Positions 25,133 through 34,049 of a stretch of DNA of 41,849 nt are shown one piece after another; within the stretch, counting starts at the first letter, position 1, and each line of letters starts with the position of its first letter. Position numbers and translations under genes: made by a program. The DNA lies in NCBI GenBank assembly GCA_046292445.1, contig JBKBQT010000026.1:1-41849 (forward strand). The letters are read 5' to 3'. The DNA comes from CALIZF01 sp046292445 (lineage in GTDB: Bacteria; Pseudomonadota; Alphaproteobacteria; Rhodobacterales; Rhodobacteraceae). The notes under the pieces were generated by a model. That model was not told the origin of the DNA. It was given only the letters and a program-made list of their open reading frames with translations, and did no database searches.

Positions 25133-26806
25133 ATGACCGCGAAAAGCGATATCGAGATCGCGCGCGCCGCAACCAAGCGGCCGATTGCCGCGATCGGGGC
25201 GGCACTGGGCATCCCGCCTGAACATCTCGTTCCCTATGGCCACGACAAGGCCAAGATCGCGGCACCCTTCATCGCCGGAATCCAGGACCGGCCGCAGGGA
25301 AAGCTGATCCTCGTGACCGCGATCAACCCGACCCCCGCCGGCGAGGGCAAGACGACGACGACCGTCGGGCTCGGCGACGGGCTGAACCGCATCGGCAAGC
25401 GCGCGGTCGTCTGCATCCGCGAGGCGTCGCTCGGCCCCAACTTCGGGATGAAGGGCGGGGCTGCGGGCGGCGGCATGGCGCAAGTGGTGCCGATGGAGGA
25501 CATGAACCTCCACTTCACCGGCGATTTCCACGCGATCACGGCGGCGCACAACCTGCTCGCGGCGATGATCGACAACCACATCTACTGGGGCAATGCGCTC
25601 GACCTCGACGAACGCCGGATCACCTGGCGGCGGGTGATGGACATGAACGATCGCGCCCTGCGCGACATCGTGGTGTCGCTGGGGGGCGTGGCGAACGGCT
25701 TCCCGCGGCAGACGGGGTTCGACATCACGGTGGCCTCCGAGGTGATGGCGATCCTGTGCCTCGCGCGCGATCTGGCCGATCTCGAGCGGCGGCTGGGCGA
25801 CATCATCGTGGGCTATTCCCGCGACCGGCGCCCCGTGACCTGCCGCGAGTTGAAGGCCGACGGGGCGATGACTGTGCTCTTGCGCGATGCGATGCAGCCC
25901 AACCTCGTGCAGACGCTGGAAAACAACCCCGCCTTCGTCCATGGCGGTCCCTTTGCCAACATCGCCCATGGCTGCAATTCCGTGATCGCAACGACGACGG
26001 CGCTGCGGCTGGCCGATTATGTGGTGACCGAGGCAGGTTTCGGCGCCGACCTCGGGGCCGAGAAGTTCATGAATATCAAATGCCGCAAGGCGGGCCTCGC
26101 ACCCAGTGCCGTGGTGCTGGTGGCGACGATCCGGGCGCTCAAGATGAACGGCGGCGCCGGCAAGGGCGACCTCGGGCGCGAGGATGTGCCGGCCGTCCTG
26201 CGCGGCTGCGCCAACCTCGCCCGGCATATCGAGAACCTGCGCGGCTTCGGCGTGCCGGTTGTGGTGGCCATCAACCATTTCGGCACCGATACGGCCGCCG
26301 AGATTGCAGCGGTCGAGGCGCGGGCAGCCGAGCTCGGGACCGAGGCGATCCTCTGCCAACACTGGGCCGAGGGCGGCGCCGGGATCGAGGCGCTGGCGCA
26401 TCGCGTGGTGGCCCTGGCTGACGGGCCGTCCGCCTTTGCCCCGCTCTATCCCGACGCCATGCCGCTGTGGGACAAGATCGAGACCATCGCCACCCGCATC
26501 TACCGCGCCGGTGCCGTGACGGCCGACAAGGCGGTGCGCGACCAGCTCGCGGCATGGGAGGCGGCGGGGTACGGCCACCTACCGGTCTGCATGGCCAAGA
26601 CCCAGTATTCGTTCTCGACCGACCCCACATTGCGCGGCGCGCCCGAAGGGCACACGGTGCCGGTGCGCGAGGTGCGGCTGTCGGCCGGGGCCGGTTTCGT
26701 CGTGGCGATCTGCGGCGAGATCATGACGATGCCCGGCCTGCCCCGCGTGCCCTCGGCCGAAGTGATCCGGCTGAACGGTGCCGGCGAGATCGAGGGGCTG
26801 TTCTGA
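25133..26806 (+). CDS. fhs: Fhs, formate-tetrahydrofolate ligase
   Basis: 557 residues, full length. Joins formate to tetrahydrofolate with ATP to give 10-formyl-THF. The P-loop-like NPTPAGEGKTTTT is at about residues 64-76. Family motifs ASLGPNFGMKGGAAGGG, FTGDFHAITAAHNL, TGFDITVASEVMAILCLA, EAGFGADLGAEKF and KTQYSFSTDP follow in order. Its TGA overlaps the folD ATG (TGATG), so the two enzymes are co-made. Together they interconvert formate, 10-formyl-THF and methylene-THF, useful for purine synthesis and for oxidising methyl groups in marine or soil Rhodobacteraceae. Confidence 0.97.
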   Translation: MTAKSDIEIARAATKRPIAAIGAALGIPPEHLVPYGHDKAKIAAPFIAGIQDRPQGKLILVTAINPTPAGEGKTTTTVGLGDGLNRIGKRAVVCIREASLGPNFGMKGGAAGGGMAQVVPMEDMNLHFTGDFHAITAAHNLLAAMIDNHIYWGNALDLDERRITWRRVMDMNDRALRDIVVSLGGVANGFPRQTGFDITVASEVMAILCLARDLADLERRLGDIIVGYSRDRRPVTCRELKADGAMTVLLRDAMQPNLVQTLENNPAFVHGGPFANIAHGCNSVIATTTALRLADYVVTEAGFGADLGAEKFMNIKCRKAGLAPSAVVLVATIRALKMNGGAGKGDLGREDVPAVLRGCANLARHIENLRGFGVPVVVAINHFGTDTAAEIAAVEARAAELGTEAILCQHWAEGGAGIEALAHRVVALADGPSAFAPLYPDAMPLWDKIETIATRIYRAGAVTADKAVRDQLAAWEAAGYGHLPVCMAKTQYSFSTDPTLRGAPEGHTVPVREVRLSAGAGFVVAICGEIMTMPGLPRVPSAEVIRLNGAGEIEGLF

Positions 26807-27681
26807 TGGCGCATCTGATCGACGGCAAGGCCTTTGCCGCAACCCTGCGCGCCCGGATCGGCGCGGCCGTCGCCGCGCTCCCCTTCCGCCCCGGCCTCGC
26901 CGTCGCGCTGGTGGGCGAGGATCCGGCGAGCCAGGTCTATGTGCGCAACAAGCACGCCGCGACCCTCGAGGCCGGCATGGCCTCGTTCGAGCATCGCCTG
27001 CCCGCGGATACGGATCGCGACACGCTGATGGCGCTGATCGCGCGGCTCAACGCCGATCCGGCGGTGCATGGCATCCTGGTGCAACTGCCGCTGCCGGCGC
27101 ATCTGGATGCGACGGCGGTCATCAATGCGATCGACCCGGCCAAGGATGTGGACGGGTTCCATGTTGTCAATGCCGGGCGGCTGGCAACGGGGCAGGCCGC
27201 GATGGTTCCCTGCACGCCGCTCGGTTGCCTGATGCTGCTCAAGGGCCATCTGGGCAGTCTCGCCGGGGCCGAGGCGGTCGTGGTCGGCCGGTCGAACATC
27301 GTGGGCAAGCCGATGGCGCAGCTTCTGCTGGGCGAAAGCTGCACGGTGACCATCGCCCATTCGCGCACCCGCGATCTGGCCGAAACCTGCCGCCGCGCCG
27401 ACATCCTGATCGCGGCGGTCGGGCGGGCCGAGATGATCGGGCCGGCGCATGTGCGCCCCGGCGCGACGGTGATCGATGTGGGCATCAACCGCGTGACGCG
27501 CGACGGCAAGGCGCGCCTCGTCGGCGATGTCGATTTCGCGGCCGTCGCGCCCCTCGCCGGGGCGATCACGCCGGTTCCGGGCGGGGTGGGGCCGATGACG
27601 ATCGCCTGCCTGCTGGCCAATACGCTGACCGCCGCCGCCCGCATCCACGGGATCGCGCCGCCCGCCGGCCTCGGGCGTTGA
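26806..27681 (+). CDS. folD: FolD, methylene-THF dehydrogenase/methenyl-THF cyclohydrolase
   Basis: 291 residues. Bifunctional: oxidises 5,10-methylene-THF with NADP and hydrolyses methenyl-THF to 10-formyl-THF. The catalytic Lys is in SQVYVRNKHAATLEAG, the cyclohydrolase GILVQLPLP motif is at about 84-92, the PCTPLG loop follows, and the NADP fold VVVGRSNIVGKPMAQLLL and the C-terminal PVPGGVGPMTIACLL motif are complete. It is directly coupled to fhs, forming a reversible formate to methylene-THF route. Confidence 0.97.
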   Translation: MAHLIDGKAFAATLRARIGAAVAALPFRPGLAVALVGEDPASQVYVRNKHAATLEAGMASFEHRLPADTDRDTLMALIARLNADPAVHGILVQLPLPAHLDATAVINAIDPAKDVDGFHVVNAGRLATGQAAMVPCTPLGCLMLLKGHLGSLAGAEAVVVGRSNIVGKPMAQLLLGESCTVTIAHSRTRDLAETCRRADILIAAVGRAEMIGPAHVRPGATVIDVGINRVTRDGKARLVGDVDFAAVAPLAGAITPVPGGVGPMTIACLLANTLTAAARIHGIAPPAGLGR

Positions 27682-27712
27682 CTTCATCGTTCCGCAAATA
27701 CTCTCGGGGGGA

Positions 27713-27751
27713 GTCGGGGCATCGCCCCGACGGGGGGCGGACAGCCCCCCG
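27713..27751. repeat. Tandem GC-rich hairpins, REP-like element between convergent genes
   Basis: Two perfect hairpins abut and share base 27731: GTCGGGGC/GCCCCGAC (27713-27731, 3-nt loop) and CGGGGGGC/GCCCCCCG (27731-27751, 5-nt loop). The upstream text TTCATCGTTCCGCAAATACTC resembles the lead-in of dispersed intergenic elements I recall from Rhodobacteraceae. It probably also ends transcription from both folD and the convergent thioesterase gene. Only one copy is seen in this window, so the repeat status is from memory. Confidence 0.5.
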
Positions 27752-27768
27752 CCTCAGGGCCCCTCTCC

Positions 27769-28182
27769 TCAGGGATCGACCGGGACCATCGTGCCGAGCA
27801 GCGCGGCCACCATCCTCTCCTGTCCCTCGGATGCCGCGAACACATCCGCCCGCACCACGATCAGCCGCCGCCCCGCCTTCAGCACGGTTCCGCGCGCGAT
27901 CAGGGACGCGCCGACCGCGGGGCGCAAAAGGTTGATCTTGATCTCGGCCGTCATCACCTCCACCGCCCCGGGCAGCATCGTGAGCGCGGCGTAACCGGCC
28001 GCCGAATCGCCGAGGGCAAAGGCGAGGGCGGCGTGGCCCGCGCCGTGCTGCTGGGCGACCGCCGGCGTGATGGGCGCAGCAAGCGTCACGGCACCGGGCG
28101 CGATGGCCTCGAGCCGCGCCTCAAGCGTCGCCATCATCCCCTGCCGCGCGAAACTCGCCCGGATGCGGTCCTCGAGCGTCAC
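27769..28182 (-). CDS. PaaI-family hot-dog thioesterase
   Basis: 137 residues from a GTG in a GTGA overlap with the SDR gene. Hot-dog fold: QQHGAGHAALAFALGDSAAGYAAL (about 44-67) matches the PaaI helix, with the catalytic Asp in LGDSA, followed by VEVMTAEIKINLLRPAVGASL and GRRLIVVRADVF. The usual HGG is HAA here, which may alter substrate choice. It likely hydrolyses a CoA thioester and works with the SDR in acyl-CoA or hydroxyacid metabolism. Confidence 0.85.
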   Translation of the reverse strand: MTLEDRIRASFARQGMMATLEARLEAIAPGAVTLAAPITPAVAQQHGAGHAALAFALGDSAAGYAALTMLPGAVEVMTAEIKINLLRPAVGASLIARGTVLKAGRRLIVVRADVFAASEGQERMVAALLGTMVPVDP

Positions 28183-28934
28183 GCCTGCCCGCCCGCGATC
28201 TCGATCGCCTGCCCGCTCACGCTGTCCGACCCCGGCCCGCAGAGCCAGAGCGCGGCCGCCGCGACCTCGGCCGGGGCGATCAGGCGGCCGTGGCGGTTGG
28301 CGTCCACCATGATCTTGAGCGCGGCGTCATGGCTGATGCGCGCGCGGGCGGCGATGCTCGCGGTGTTGCGGGTGACGATCTCGGTCTCGACATAGGCGGG
28401 GCAGAGCGCATTGGCCGTGATCCCGCTGCCCAGCATATCCTCGGACACGGCCCGCACGAGGCCGATCATGCCATGCTTGGAGGCGGTATAGGCCGGCGCG
28501 CCCTTCAGGCCGCGCAGCCCCGCGATCGACGATACGGCGATGATGCGCCCCCAGCCGGCCTCGCGCATCGCCGGCAGGCATTCGCGCATCGTCAGGAACG
28601 CGCCGTCGAGGTTGATCGCCATCATCTGCCGCCAGAAGGCGAGATCGGTCTTGGTCAGCGACCGGCCCTCGGCGATGCCGGCATTGGCGATGCAGATCGT
28701 GACCGGCCCGCGGGCCGAGGCCGCCGCCGCGATCCCGCCGGTCACGCTGGCCTCGTCCGCGACATCCATCGTCAGCGGATGGAGGCCCGCCGTCCCCTCT
28801 GCCGCCGCGGCGAGCACATCCGCCCGCCGCCCGGTGATCGTCACCGCAGCGCCGGCGCCCGCCAGCGCCTGCGCGATGGCAAGGCCGATCCCCGTCCCGC
28901 CGCCCGTGACCAGCGCATGGCGCCCCTCGAGCAT
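28179..28934 (-). CDS. Short-chain dehydrogenase/reductase, 3-hydroxybutyrate-dehydrogenase-like
   Basis: 251 residues, classical SDR. Cofactor motif TGGGTGIG at 10-17, Asn84 in NAG, Asn108, and the catalytic Ser136, Tyr149 and Lys153 (YTASK). Arg36-Arg37 after the second strand favour NADPH. It resembles 3-hydroxyacyl/3-hydroxybutyrate dehydrogenases, but exact substrate is not shown by sequence. It is followed by the thioesterase with a 4-bp overlap, suggesting a two-gene acyl-processing unit. It diverges from the gene at 29009. Confidence 0.88.
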   Translation of the reverse strand: MLEGRHALVTGGGTGIGLAIAQALAGAGAAVTITGRRADVLAAAAEGTAGLHPLTMDVADEASVTGGIAAAASARGPVTICIANAGIAEGRSLTKTDLAFWRQMMAINLDGAFLTMRECLPAMREAGWGRIIAVSSIAGLRGLKGAPAYTASKHGMIGLVRAVSEDMLGSGITANALCPAYVETEIVTRNTASIAARARISHDAALKIMVDANRHGRLIAPAEVAAAALWLCGPGSDSVSGQAIEIAGGQA

Positions 28935-29008
28935 GATCTTCCCCCCGTTCCGATTTGCCGCAGTCTTGCCGTCATGCGCAGCGGATACAAGGCGCGTGGA
29001 GGTGCGGC

Positions 29009-29452
29009 ATGCGCATGACGCTCGACTACCCGCCGGTGTGGCTCGCCGGCTTTGTCGCCATCGCCTTCGTGCAGGCGGCGGTGCTGCCGCTCGGCGGCCC
29101 GGGAATCGCCTATTGGCCGGGGACGCTGCTCGTTCTGGCCGGGGCGGCGTTGATGTTGGCTGCGGTGCGCCGGTTCGTTCGCGCGCGCACGACGATCGTC
29201 CCGCACGAGACGCCGCGCGCGCTCATCACCACCGGGGTCTACCGGTTGTCCCGCAACCCGATCTATCTGGGCGATGTGCTGGTGCTGGCGGGCCTGTGCC
29301 TGCGCTGGGGGGCCTGGCCGTCGCTCGTGCTGGTGCCGGTTTTCGTTGCCGTCATCACGCGGCGCTTCATCCTGCCGGAAGAGGCGCGGCTGCGCGCCGC
29401 CTTCGGCGCCGCCTACGAGGACTGGGCATCGCGCGTCCGCCGATGGATCTGA
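29009..29452 (+). CDS. Small membrane methyltransferase-like protein (isoprenylcysteine carboxyl / phospholipid methyltransferase family)
   Basis: 147 residues with four hydrophobic segments (about 11-29, 37-54, 88-100 and 102-118). The motif TGVYRLSRNPIYLGDVL (about 73-89) and the C-terminal EEARLRAAFGAAYEDWASRVRRWI are the SAM-binding signatures of the ICMT/PEMT-like family. Bacterial members are mostly uncharacterised and may methylate lipids or small thiols. A GGAGG lies six bases before the ATG at 29009. It stands alone between the SDR and pntA. Confidence 0.85.
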   Translation: MRMTLDYPPVWLAGFVAIAFVQAAVLPLGGPGIAYWPGTLLVLAGAALMLAAVRRFVRARTTIVPHETPRALITTGVYRLSRNPIYLGDVLVLAGLCLRWGAWPSLVLVPVFVAVITRRFILPEEARLRAAFGAAYEDWASRVRRWI

Positions 29453-29481
29453 GACGCGCGGCATCCGGTTGTCGCCGCTGC

Positions 29482-29498
29482 GCGGCATCCGATGCCGC
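29482..29498 (+). terminator. Hairpin after the methyltransferase-like gene
   Basis: GCGGCAT, loop CCG, ATGCCGC: perfect 7-bp stem 30 bp after the stop. The 10-mer GCGGCATCCG is also present once just upstream at 29458-29467. No U tract; it may separate this gene from pntA. Confidence 0.4.
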
Positions 29499-29504
29499 AG
29501 GCGC

Positions 29505-29534
29505 TTGTGCAAGATTGTTGCGCGGTGCTAGAGG
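29505..29534 (+). promoter_or_regulatory. Putative pntAB promoter
   Basis: TTGTGC (29505-29510), an 18-bp spacer and TAGAGG (29529-29534), preceded by TGC as an extended -10. The leader would be about 53 nt, ending in GAGGGAGAACCGCCT before the pntA GTG. Confidence 0.35.
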
Positions 29535-29593
29535 AGCACGCAAGGGAAGAGGCCCGGGACTGCCGGAATGACAGCCACGAGGGAGAACCGCCT

Positions 29594-31165
29594 GTGAAGA
29601 TCGGCGCACCGAAAGAGATTTTCGAGGGCGAGGCGCGCGTCGCCATGACGCCCGACTCGGCCGTCCAGCTGATGAAGCTGGGCCATACCTGCGCCATCGA
29701 GGCGGGGGCGGGGGCGAAGGCCGGCTTTACCGATGCGGCCTATCGCGCGGTCGGGGTCGAGGTGCTGCCGGATGCCGCCGCGCTCTGGTCGTCGGTCGAT
29801 GTGGTGGTCAAGGTGCGCGGGCCCGAGCCGCATGAGGCCGAGCATCTGCGCGCGGGGCAGACGCTGATCTCGTTCTTCTGGCCGGCGCAGAACCCCGATC
29901 TGCTCGAGCAGTGCAAGGCGCGGGGCGCGACGGTGATCGCGATGGACATGGTCCCCCGCATCAGCCGCGCGCAGAAGATGGATGCGCTGTCGTCCATGGC
30001 CAATATCGCCGGCTATCGTGCGGTGATCGAGGCGGGCAGCAACTTCGGCCGGTTCTTCACCGGGCAGGTCACGGCGGCGGGCAAGGTGCCCCCGGCCAAG
30101 GTGCTGGTGGTGGGCGCGGGGGTTGCGGGCCTCGCCGCGATCGGCACGGCGGTGAGCCTCGGCGCGATCGTCTATGCCTTTGACGTGCGGCCCGAGGTGG
30201 CCGAGCAGATCGAATCGATGGGCGCGAATTTCGTGTTCCTCGAATTCGAGGACAAGCAGGACGGCGCCGCCACGGGCGGCTATGCCGCCCCGTCCGCCCC
30301 GGAGTTCCGCGAGAAGCAGCTTGCCAAGTTCCGCGAGCTTGCGCCCGACATGGACATCGTCATCACCACCGCGCTGATCCCGGGCCGTCCGGCGCCCAAG
30401 CTTTGGCTGGCCGACATGGTGGCGCTGCAGAAGCAGGGATCGGTGGTGATCGACCTTGCGGCCGAGCGGGGCGGCAACTGCGATCTGACGGTGCCGGACC
30501 AGAAGGTGGTCAGCGACAACGGGGTGACCGTGGTCGGCTATACCGACTACCCCAGCCGGATGGCGGCGCAGGCCAGCACGCTCTATTCCACCAACATCCG
30601 GCACATGTTGACGGACCTGACGCCGAAGAAGGACGGCGTGATCGTCCATAACATGGAGGATGACGTGATCCGCGGCGCGACCGTCGTTCACCAGGGCGAG
30701 ATCACCTATCCGCCGCCGCCGCCGAAGATCCAGGCGATCGCCGCCGCCAAGCCCAAGGAAAAGGTCAAGGAGCCGACGCCCGAGGAACGGCGCGCGCAGG
30801 AAAGGGCGGCCTTTGCCAAGCAGACGCGTGATCAGGTGACGCTGCTGGCCGTCGGGGGCGCGCTGCTGCTGGCCGTGGGGCTGGTGGCCCCTGCAAGCTT
30901 CATGCAGCATTTCATCGTCTTCGTGCTGGCGGTCTTCGTCGGGTTCCAGGTGATCTGGAACGTCTCGCACAGCCTGCACACGCCGCTCATGGCGATCACG
31001 AATGCGATCTCGTCGATCATCATCCTCGGCGCGCTGATGCAGATCGGGTCGGGCAACCTGCTGGTGATCCTGCTTGCCGCGCTGTCGGTGTTCATGGCGG
31101 GGATCAACATCTTCGGCGGCTTCCTCGTCACCCGGCGCATGCTCGCCATGTTCCAGAAGTCGTAA
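29594..31165 (+). CDS. pntA: PntA, NAD(P) transhydrogenase subunit alpha
   Basis: 523 residues from a GTG preceded by GAGGGAG. Proton-translocating transhydrogenase that uses the proton-motive force to reduce NADP with NADH. The NAD-binding domain I (about 1-380) has RVAMTPDS, RISRAQKMDALSSMANIAGYRAVIEA and the fold GAGVAGLAAIGTAVSLGA. A proline/lysine-rich linker with YPPPPPK (about 375-410) leads to four C-terminal membrane helices. Domain I and the IIa helices are on one chain, the two-subunit PntAB form and not the three-subunit Rhodospirillum form. The N-terminus KIGAPKEIFEGEARVA matches the family start well. Confidence 0.95.
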   Translation: MKIGAPKEIFEGEARVAMTPDSAVQLMKLGHTCAIEAGAGAKAGFTDAAYRAVGVEVLPDAAALWSSVDVVVKVRGPEPHEAEHLRAGQTLISFFWPAQNPDLLEQCKARGATVIAMDMVPRISRAQKMDALSSMANIAGYRAVIEAGSNFGRFFTGQVTAAGKVPPAKVLVVGAGVAGLAAIGTAVSLGAIVYAFDVRPEVAEQIESMGANFVFLEFEDKQDGAATGGYAAPSAPEFREKQLAKFRELAPDMDIVITTALIPGRPAPKLWLADMVALQKQGSVVIDLAAERGGNCDLTVPDQKVVSDNGVTVVGYTDYPSRMAAQASTLYSTNIRHMLTDLTPKKDGVIVHNMEDDVIRGATVVHQGEITYPPPPPKIQAIAAAKPKEKVKEPTPEERRAQERAAFAKQTRDQVTLLAVGGALLLAVGLVAPASFMQHFIVFVLAVFVGFQVIWNVSHSLHTPLMAITNAISSIIILGALMQIGSGNLLVILLAALSVFMAGINIFGGFLVTRRMLAMFQKS

Positions 31166-31177
31166 GGAGACGGGGCA

Positions 31178-32611
31178 ATGGATTACGGCTTCACGACCGC
31201 CGCCTATGTTGTTGCGGCGATCCTTTTCATCCTGTCGCTCGGCGGGCTTTCGGGGCAGGAGAGCGCCAAGCGCGCGGTCTGGTATGGCATGGCCGGGATG
31301 GCGCTGGCGGTCGTCGCCACGCTGATCGGACCGGGTGCGGGCCTCTGGGGTGTGTCGATCATCCTGATCGGCCTCGGCGGTGCCATCGGCTGGACCATCG
31401 CGCAGCGCGTGCAGATGACCGAGATGCCGCAGCTTGTGGCGGCGATGCACAGCCTCGTGGGTCTTGCGGCCGTGTTCGTCGGGTTCAATGCCGATATCGA
31501 GCTCGGCCGCGTTCTGGCCATGGACGATGCGGCGCGCACGGGGCTTGACGGCTTCGCGGCGGTGCTGGCCAAGAAGACGGGCGTCGAGGTGGCGATCCTG
31601 CGGGTCGAGGTATTCCTCGGCGTGTTCATCGGCGCAGTGACCTTCACCGGATCGGTGATCGCCTTTGGCAAGCTGGCGGGCAAGGTCGATACGGCGGCGA
31701 AAAAGCTTCCGGGCGGGCACATGCTCAACGCGGGGGCTGCCGCGGCGTCGGTGGTGCTCGGGGTGCTCTACTTCAACGATGCGGGCATCTGGACGCTGAT
31801 CCTGATGACGCTGCTTGCGTTCTTCATCGGCTATCACCTCATCATGGGGATCGGCGGCGCGGACATGCCGGTGGTGGTGTCGATGCTCAACAGCTATTCG
31901 GGCTGGGCGGCAGCGGCGATCGGGTTCAGCCTCGGCAATGACCTCTTGATCGTGGTGGGTGCGCTGGTGGGCTCGTCGGGGGCGATCCTGTCCTACATCA
32001 TGTGCAAGGCGATGAACCGCAGCTTCATCAGCGTGATCCTCGGCGGCTTCGGCGGACCGGCCGGCCCTGCGCAGGCGATCGAGGGCGAGCAGATCGCCAT
32101 CGACACCGAAGGCGTGGCGGCGGCGCTCAACGATGCCGACAGCATCATCATCGTGCCGGGCTATGGCATGGCCGTGGCACAGGCGCAGCAATCGGTGAGC
32201 GAGCTGACGCGCAAGCTCCGCGCCAAGGGCAAGACGGTGCGCTTTGCGATCCACCCGGTCGCGGGGCGACTGCCGGGTCACATGAACGTTCTTCTGGCCG
32301 AGGCCAAGGTGCCCTATGACATCGTGCTGGAAATGGACGAGATCAACGAGGATTTCCCCTCCACCGATGTCGCCATCGTCATCGGGTCGAACGACATCGT
32401 CAATCCGGCGGCGCAGGAAGACCCCAACAGCCCGATCGCCGGCATGCCGGTGCTCGAGGTGTGGAAGGCCAAGCAGGTTTTCGTGTCCAAGCGCGGTCAG
32501 GGCACGGGTTATTCCGGTATCGAGAACCCGCTGTTCTACAAGGAGAACACGCGCATGTTCTACGGTGATGCAAAGAAGAGCCTCGATGCCCTCCTGCCGC
32601 TGATCGACTGA
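31178..32611 (+). CDS. pntB: PntB, NAD(P) transhydrogenase subunit beta
   Basis: 477 residues, twelve bases after pntA. The membrane part (about 1-265) carries the proton channel helices, with the His in AAMHSLVGLAA. The NADP-binding domain III (about 300-477) has VPGYGMAVAQAQQSV, FAIHPVAGRLPGHMNVLLAEA, VIGSNDIVNPAAQEDPNSPI and the RGQGTGYSGIENPLFYKENT motif that closes over NADP. A GGAGACGGGGCA ribosome-binding tract precedes the ATG. Confidence 0.96.
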   Translation: MDYGFTTAAYVVAAILFILSLGGLSGQESAKRAVWYGMAGMALAVVATLIGPGAGLWGVSIILIGLGGAIGWTIAQRVQMTEMPQLVAAMHSLVGLAAVFVGFNADIELGRVLAMDDAARTGLDGFAAVLAKKTGVEVAILRVEVFLGVFIGAVTFTGSVIAFGKLAGKVDTAAKKLPGGHMLNAGAAAASVVLGVLYFNDAGIWTLILMTLLAFFIGYHLIMGIGGADMPVVVSMLNSYSGWAAAAIGFSLGNDLLIVVGALVGSSGAILSYIMCKAMNRSFISVILGGFGGPAGPAQAIEGEQIAIDTEGVAAALNDADSIIIVPGYGMAVAQAQQSVSELTRKLRAKGKTVRFAIHPVAGRLPGHMNVLLAEAKVPYDIVLEMDEINEDFPSTDVAIVIGSNDIVNPAAQEDPNSPIAGMPVLEVWKAKQVFVSKRGQGTGYSGIENPLFYKENTRMFYGDAKKSLDALLPLID

Positions 32612-32630
32612 TCGCGCCCGAAGCGCCTGC

Positions 32631-32656
32631 GGGCGGCCCCGCTTGCAGGGCCGCCC
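32631..32656 (+). terminator. Terminator-like hairpin after pntB
   Basis: GGGCGGCCC (32631-32639), an 8-nt loop and GGGCCGCCC (32648-32656): perfect 9-bp stem 20 bp after the pntB stop. There is no run of T; possibly a Rho-aided or structural end of the pnt message. A TATAAA at 32680-32685 just after it could be a -10 of the next gene, but no -35 is visible. Confidence 0.6.
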
Positions 32657-32765
32657 CGCGCCGTATACGCCGGTATTCTTATAAACCCTTCCGCTGCAAC
32701 GCTTTTCCCAGTTGCCAAGGCGGCGCTGCCGGCGCATCTTGCCCGCCACAGGCCGGGAGACCACG

Positions 32766-34049
32766 ATGCCGCCGCTCGAAGACCATCCGCAACGCTACGC
32801 TCTGGTCAACGAGCTTCATGCGCGGCCGTTCCCGTCGCTCGAAGCGCCGTGCCATGCCGTCTATCTGGCGATCAAGGAACCCGTGGATGCCGCGAACCGG
32901 GACAGGGCGCTCGACCGGGCGCATCTGATCGCGCTTCTGGACCGGCACGGCGCGGCACATCCGCAGCCGGGCGCGACGCATTGGTCGGGCGATCTCGGGC
33001 GCAGCACGCTCAAATGGGAAAGCCATACCGAATTCGTTACCTATTCGGCCTTCGCGCCCGGTCTGCCCGAACGGCCGTTCGATCCGGTCAAGGCCGAGGT
33101 CTTTCCCTCTGACTGGCTGAGCGTGGCGCCCGGACGGCGCCTCTGTTCGGTGCTGGTCCGGGTGGAGCACATGCCCGATGACGAGGATCAGATCGTCCGC
33201 AACCTCGAGGACTGGTTCGTTCCCGAAAGCCTCGCTGCGTCCTGGGTGATCGACGGGCAGGCGATCGTGGCGGGCGATTTTCGCATCGATCCGGCGGGGC
33301 ACATGCGGTTCGCGGTCTTTGTGCGCAAAGGGATCGGCGCGCGGCGGATCGGGCGGATCGTTCAGCGCCTGTGCGAGATCGAGACCTATCGCGCGATGTC
33401 GATGCTTGGCCTGCAACGCGCGCGTGCCCTGTCGGCGCGGCTCAACGCGCTGGACCCGCAGTTGACGGCGCTTGTCGGCGCGATGCAGAGCGACGGGCGC
33501 AAGGCCGAGGATACGCTCCACGAACTGCTGCGCATCTCGTCGGAGCTTGAATCGCTCGCGGTTCAATTCGCCTTTCGCGCCGGTGCGACGGCGGCCTATG
33601 AGGCGATCGTGAACGAGCGGATCAGCGTCATGCGCGAGGCGCGGTTCGGCGGTCGGCAGACCTTCGGCGAGTTCATGCAACGCCGCTACGATCCCGCGAT
33701 GCGCACCGTCAAGTCCGCCGAGCGGCGGCTGGGCCAGATGGTGGATCGGGCGGCGCGGGCTGCGGAGTTGCTGCGCACGCGGGTCGATGTCGAAAGGTCG
33801 GCGGAAAACCAGCTTCTCCTCGCCAGCATGGACCGTCGCGCCGATCTGCAGCTCCGGCTGCAGCGGACGGTCGAGGGGCTGTCGGTGGTGGCGATCAGCT
33901 ATTACGCGGTGAACCTTGCGAGTTATCTCGCCTATCCGGTATCCGAGCCGCTGGGGCTGTCGAAGGGCGGGCTGACGGCGGCGCTCACGCTGCCGGTTGT
34001 GCTCGCGGTGTGGTTGCTCGTTCGCCGGATCCGGCGGGCCATGCACTGA
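32766..34049 (+). CDS. DUF3422 family membrane-anchored protein
   Basis: 427 residues. The N-terminus HPQRYALVNELHARPFPSLEAP and the segment THWSGDLGRSTLKWESHTEFVTYSAF (about 70-98) are the hallmarks of DUF3422 proteins. The middle is helical and probably coiled (about 195-355). Two membrane segments close the protein (about 375-398 and 402-419), so the domain would face the cytoplasm. Function is unknown. The start at 32766 follows GGGAGA. Its last 65 bp overlap the 3' end of the convergent yeeE-like gene. Confidence 0.88.
   Translation: MPPLEDHPQRYALVNELHARPFPSLEAPCHAVYLAIKEPVDAANRDRALDRAHLIALLDRHGAAHPQPGATHWSGDLGRSTLKWESHTEFVTYSAFAPGLPERPFDPVKAEVFPSDWLSVAPGRRLCSVLVRVEHMPDDEDQIVRNLEDWFVPESLAASWVIDGQAIVAGDFRIDPAGHMRFAVFVRKGIGARRIGRIVQRLCEIETYRAMSMLGLQRARALSARLNALDPQLTALVGAMQSDGRKAEDTLHELLRISSELESLAVQFAFRAGATAAYEAIVNERISVMREARFGGRQTFGEFMQRRYDPAMRTVKSAERRLGQMVDRAARAAELLRTRVDVERSAENQLLLASMDRRADLQLRLQRTVEGLSVVAISYYAVNLASYLAYPVSEPLGLSKGGLTAALTLPVVLAVWLLVRRIRRAMH

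Noticed and set aside
22188..25265. 1025-codon minus-strand open frame
   Set aside because: Antisense of ftsH and the MOSC gene; no recognisable motif.
29528..32764. 1078-codon minus-strand open frame
   Set aside because: Antisense of pntA and pntB; composition typical of shadow frames.
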